Source: Nipponacmea schrenckii (taxonomy: Eukaryota > Mollusca > Gastropoda > Lottiidae). Taken from it: a DNA stretch of 64,000 bases. The notes beneath the pieces are model-generated. The model saw only the letters and a list, made by a program, of their open reading frames with translations. It was not told where the DNA came from and did not search any database. The translations under genes and the position numbers were made by a program. Each line of letters opens with the position of its first letter. Position 1 is the stretch's first letter. Positions 59,875-64,000 of the stretch are shown piece by piece. The stretch lies in NCBI GenBank assembly GCA_030562195.1, contig CM060200.1, positions 21,491,023 through 21,555,022 of the forward strand, written 5' to 3'.

Positions 59875-62800
59875 ATGAAAATGCTGTTCAATGTAATAAT
59901 TGTTGCCGTTTCAAGTTTTCTCATATTTTCTACTGTATCATCTGAAGTCATAAATACAGATAACGTAAGTAAGGCCTAACCTAAAGCAAGTAAGGTGCGA
60001 ATTCTCTCCCTAGTTTTAGACACTCATTACTACTACTAGTACCAGTACCAGTACCTACTACAGTACAGTACAACTGAGTCTGAGTACTGCACTGTCCCTA
60101 GTTATTATAGTCCTCCTAGAAACCTTGGCCTGCCCAATTCTAGAGTCTTTATAGACGATTTTGCATCAGAGAGGATGGAATTTTTTTGGAAACACCTACC
60201 TTTAACACATCTTAGATTTGAGTTTTGATCCTCTTTTGATGTAACTTTCTATTTTTATGACACTTATGAAACATTTTGTACCGGTATGTTTTTCACCTCT
60301 ATTTTCTGATAAATGATTCATAACTATATTTCAGATTTGTTATAAATCGTGTCACAATGAAAGTGCAAGTTTCTTAGAAGGATTTTGTAATGGTGTAGAT
60401 TTAATATTAAACAATAGTCATTGTTGTTATAATATATCTGCCTCTAGACCACGTATTATAGGGTAACATTTCGATCTGCTCTTTTTGTTTACAAGTTTTT
60501 CACAAGTACCAACCATCATCTGCAATTGTTTCATTAGTGGTGTTCTACTTCTAAATTTATATAACAAAATAACTTACTGAACCTTATTTTTACATTTATC
60601 AAACTCAATATTTGATAGGAAAAGCAATTCAGTAAGTTTTTTTCACATTCTTTTCTTCATTGCTCAGTAATTAAAAAAAAATTGCTTTTTATTTCAAAGA
60701 CTTGTATGTCTGTTTTTAGAATTGATTTGAGAGGTTGTGGTATAGATACTATTCAAGTTTTAGATGATGTTATAAAATCATTGGTTGTCATGTAAGTTTT
60801 GTTTGGAAGTATTTGAATTTAGAACTCTAAGCATATGAGTTATAGCTCTACTGTTCTTACATTTTTTTCTGAATAATACCACAGAAAAAGGATATTGAGC
60901 CATGAAACCATATACTTCAACAAATTTATTCTTTCATTTAATAGCTAAAAATTTGGTTGGTAAATTGCTAATTATGAATATCTGGCAATCTTAGCTATAG
61001 TATTTGGTACTGTAGAACAAATACATTAAGTATTATCTTTATTTCAGATCATTAGAAGATAATCCAATTAAATCAGATGTGAATACAGATTTTAATGGTT
61101 TAAAAAATGCCATATATTTGTAAGTTCAGATACTATTCTAGTTGTCAATATCAGATATCGTGTGTACAGCATTATGAAGACCTGGTATAAATGTAAACCA
61201 TTTTATTTTCAGATCCTTACCTACGTCTTTAGATTGTCCTGGTGGTAATGAAACTTGGGAATCAATAGAAAAAACTAACACCTCTACAATATGTCATAAT
61301 CAAATAGATATTTGTTTACATTCGAACAGTAAGTGTTTCTAATAAAGAAAATTGTTTTATTTGTATGTATGGACAAATTCATCACCAGATGGCCCACATT
61401 GAGGCATTATTTTAAATGTTATTTAATGACATTATATTACTGATTACCTTGTTATTTTATTGATCAGTTATTACCCCTGTATCTGATGTTTCAGTCAATT
61501 TTAGGATTTGAAATTAATGTTTTGTGCATTACTGATCTCCCTGCAAATGTGGGAATTCCTTACAGGTATAAATTAGGTTAAACATGGAGAAATATATGAA
61601 CATCTTTCATGTCAGAAATGAAACAATACAATTTGCTTTACTCAGACAACCCACACAAAGATTGGTGTTAATGCATGTAATCAGGAGGCCAAAAAAAGCC
61701 ATTTTATACATCATATTGTTTTTAAATGACAGGTTAGTCAATATTGATATGATTTTAATATATTTATTTCAGAAACTTGCCCAGCTAATTCTGAATGTAA
61801 AAACACTGGCCCAGGATCATATGCATGTGATTGTTTACCAGATTATCATGGTTATAAATGTTTAAATAAGGTTAGTTATTTACAAGATATTTCTATGTAA
61901 CATTCTTCATGACTTATTTAACAAACAACCTTTATACTGAAGAATTGGGTTCATCACATCACATTACAGCAATAGCAATTTAGTTTAGGTGATTGTTTAT
62001 TTAACCTAATTTCAAAAATATGAACATCATATTGCCTAATAGTTTTGAAAAGATAATGCAATTTAATTAAGATAACCACAATCAGGTTGGATGTGTTTAT
62101 GAAAAAGACTATAATCTAGTGGAAAACAATGTTGGTCTTAACCCTGTTTTATATGTCCACATGAAATGTGTATCTCCATCACCCCCATCGTCACTCATAT
62201 TTATTGTAATCACAATAGAGACTGCAATTTTTATCTGATCTTGATGAAACTTGAGGTTAAATTTTTTAAATCATAACCATTGACTCAGTAAAAAAAAAAG
62301 CATCAAATTTGGCTTCTAAACATGATAAGAGTAACTTGAATCTTTACCTAATCTTGTTCAAACTTGGTATGCATTCATGTATTTATTGATGATTTCTCTC
62401 AGGTTTGAGTTTGGTGACAAATGTATGAATGGTTTTGGAATTATTTCCTTTGACTTTGTAAAAACAAGTAAAATGTGGTCTTGTTTGAATATTTGTATTT
62501 AAATCTTTGAACATACTGCTATCATTTCTGTCAGCTTCCAGTGGGATATGTTAATTTGCCTGACAAGTTAATTTGTGATGTATTGTATTATTCTCCTCCA
62601 CACTCCATATGTAGTGCATGTGTATATTTCCTATTTCCTATCAAATATGATATAACTTTTGACCTTATACACATAGTTCACAACAAGCTATATAATTGTT
62701 TACTTCATCAACTATACTTATTTTGTCAGTCCAGGGTGCTAAGGTCTTGTTTATAGTTGAATTGTTAAAACTGTCCAAAGTCCAATCTGTTATTACACAC

Positions 62801-63576
62801 AAATTAACAGTTTGATTTTCTGTCCACTTTTTTTGAGAATTGAATAAATATTTTACTAATTGCAAGTCTGAGAATAAGTTCTCTTGGGATGGGGTTGAGG
62901 GTAGGGATGTTGCTAGATAGGCACAACATTCTCACTCTTTGAGAACACCTGATGCCATACAGTGACTTGGTTTAACTTAGCATTCTAATTGGGGCTCTAG
63001 TTTGCTTACTTGATATATTTATTTGAATTTTAAATCTGATGAATCTTTATTATATAATCATAAAATTTAAAATTAATCAATATATTTAGTTTATTTAATT
63101 CATTTTATTCAAAATGGGTTTGTTGTTCATTTATGTTTGAATCAGCCAAAGGTACCTGCTAAACAATTCTGTACCTTGGTTTATTCAGACCATTATTAAC
63201 AGGTAATGGACTGTTATAACTCATGGCAACAAATTCAGTAATAAGGGAATTCAATTTATGATATATACTCAATTTACAGTGTTATCATCATGTCCAAATT
63301 AAGACATCACTTTATGATGATAATTAGGGTTATATTTTATGTATATCTTTGTTACTAATAACATCAATTTGCACCATTGCACCTCTTTACAATCCCTAGT
63401 CTTCCATGAAATCGAATTATGATACTTAATATGATAATTCTTTCATCTTTCAATTTTCTTTTAAGGGAAAATTTCCAACTGCATATTATGGTATTGGATT
63501 TGCTGTAACAACAGTTAGTTTGTCAGCTATTTTATGGTTTTTACAGAGAAGACATGTGATCAAGAGAACTGATTAA
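59875..63576 (+). CDS. ATRAID: ATRAID (all-trans retinoic acid-induced differentiation factor), 228 aa
   Basis: Seven exons: 59875-59964, 60335-60462, 60720-60791, 61048-61119, 61213-61328, 61773-61870 and 63466-63576 (total 687 nt, phases 0,2,2,2,1,0). ATRAID is a small type I membrane glycoprotein, with reported links to differentiation and to lysosomal handling of bisphosphonates. The order of parts is a signal peptide (MKMLFNVIIVAVSSFLIF), a Cys-rich region with leucine-repeat-like segments (GIDLRGCGIDTIQVLDD), DCPGGNETWESI, an EGF-like module from about residue 162 to 188 (CPANSEC...GPGSYACDC...HGYKC), a membrane span near 198-218, and a short basic tail. The length equals human (229). 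ATG at 59881 is an alternative, two codons in. Confidence 0.95.
62150..62570 (+). mobile_element. Decayed pearl-like element in ATRAID intron 6
   Basis: Weakened versions of the left end (TATATGTCCACATGAAATGT), the core phrases (CACAATAGAGACTGCAATTT, TATCTGATCTTGATGAAACT) and the right end (CCAGTGGGATATGTTAATTT, TGCCTGACAAG) lie in the usual order over about 420 bp. It is an old, shortened copy. Confidence 0.6.
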
Positions 63577-64000
63577 ATATTTTGCTAGATCTTGGGAACA
63601 GTGCAATTTGGACATAAAATTATCAGGTTATCTTATTCTTCTGCAGTTTTATCTCATTTTGCAAACTCTTTTATATAAGCAAGTGATCAGATGGCAATAT
63701 TCCAATAATGTGCTGTTTATAACCAAATTGGGATGACATGAATTCACATTGGAACCTTTATGAAATATGTCCTTCTTGCCCTGCATATATTAATGAAACA
63801 TTCCTTTATTTTTTTTATGATTTTATTAAAAAAAAAAACAAAGGTTTAACATTAACATATTTATATATTTGTCATTAAAGCTTTCATTTTTGTACATTGG
63901 ACTTTTTCATACATTCCCTAACACTCAATAAATACATTTATACATCATCACTTTTAAACCAGAATTATATTATACACAGTAAAATACTTTGAATTTGAGA
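63577..64000 (+). terminator. ATRAID: ATRAID 3' UTR and end of window
   Basis: Non-coding. ATTAAA near 63876 and AATAAA at 63927-63932 are candidate poly(A) signals about 300-350 nt past the stop. No other gene is seen before the window ends. Confidence 0.45.

Noticed and set aside
62541..62865. Short ORFs on both strands in ATRAID intron 6
   Set aside because: They overlap the tail of a decayed repeat and AT-rich intron DNA, with no recognisable product.

Overview
The window is animal nuclear DNA: AT-rich, with long genes cut by many short GT-AG introns. It is most likely from a mollusc. A pannexin-type innexin places it among invertebrates. At least five dispersed repeats have the layout I remember for molluscan 'pearl' elements: conserved ends reading ATACGCCCACATG, a tetranucleotide CCGT/CTGT run, then roughly 150-160 bp core repeats in tandem. 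I cannot name the species.

Seven protein genes are supported, six of them recognised. Left to right: (1) + strand 563-6006, a 1020-residue protein of three exons whose C-terminus is the RAD51-binding tail of RAD51AP1/RAD51AP2. (2) - strand 8853-19536, a three-exon FAM110-family gene of 339 residues, with a large first intron full of repeats. (3) - strand 21126-21566, an unrecognised small ORF. (4) - strand 22643-23899, a single-exon innexin of 418 residues. (5) + strand 24568-52585, the nuclear-pore basket protein TPR, assembled here from 62 exons into about 2386 residues. (6) - strand 56159-58384, tektin-2, five exons and 422 residues. (7) + strand 59875-63576, ATRAID, seven exons and 228 residues. 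Innexin/TPR and tektin-2/ATRAID are head-to-head pairs. RAD51AP-like/FAM110 and TPR/tektin-2 are tail-to-tail. I see no operon and no pathway joining these genes.

The most interesting structure is inside TPR. A block of about 2.1 kb carrying three exons (exons 11-13) occurs twice in tandem with identical exon sequences. The three exons total 230 nt, so including both sets breaks the frame and gives a stop 12 nt into the second set; only one set can be used per full-length mRNA. Each copy begins with a TTA-flanked inverted-repeat transposon. The middle transposon has its left flank from downstream of exon 13 and its right flank from upstream of exon 11, which is what unequal crossing-over between two transposon copies would leave. 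TPR exon 20 also appears to lack one A in a short A run.

Other structure: a three-copy 1.1-kb tandem array and a double pearl-like element in FAM110 intron 1; a TTAA-flanked inverted-repeat element in TPR intron 1; a 24-bp minisatellite of about 1.8 kb in a late TPR intron that creates long false ORFs; a perfect 224-bp tandem duplication between tektin-2 and ATRAID; and several short palindromes. I found no CRISPR array, no rRNA or tRNA gene, and no autonomous transposase. All exon limits were read by eye from splice consensus and phase agreement.
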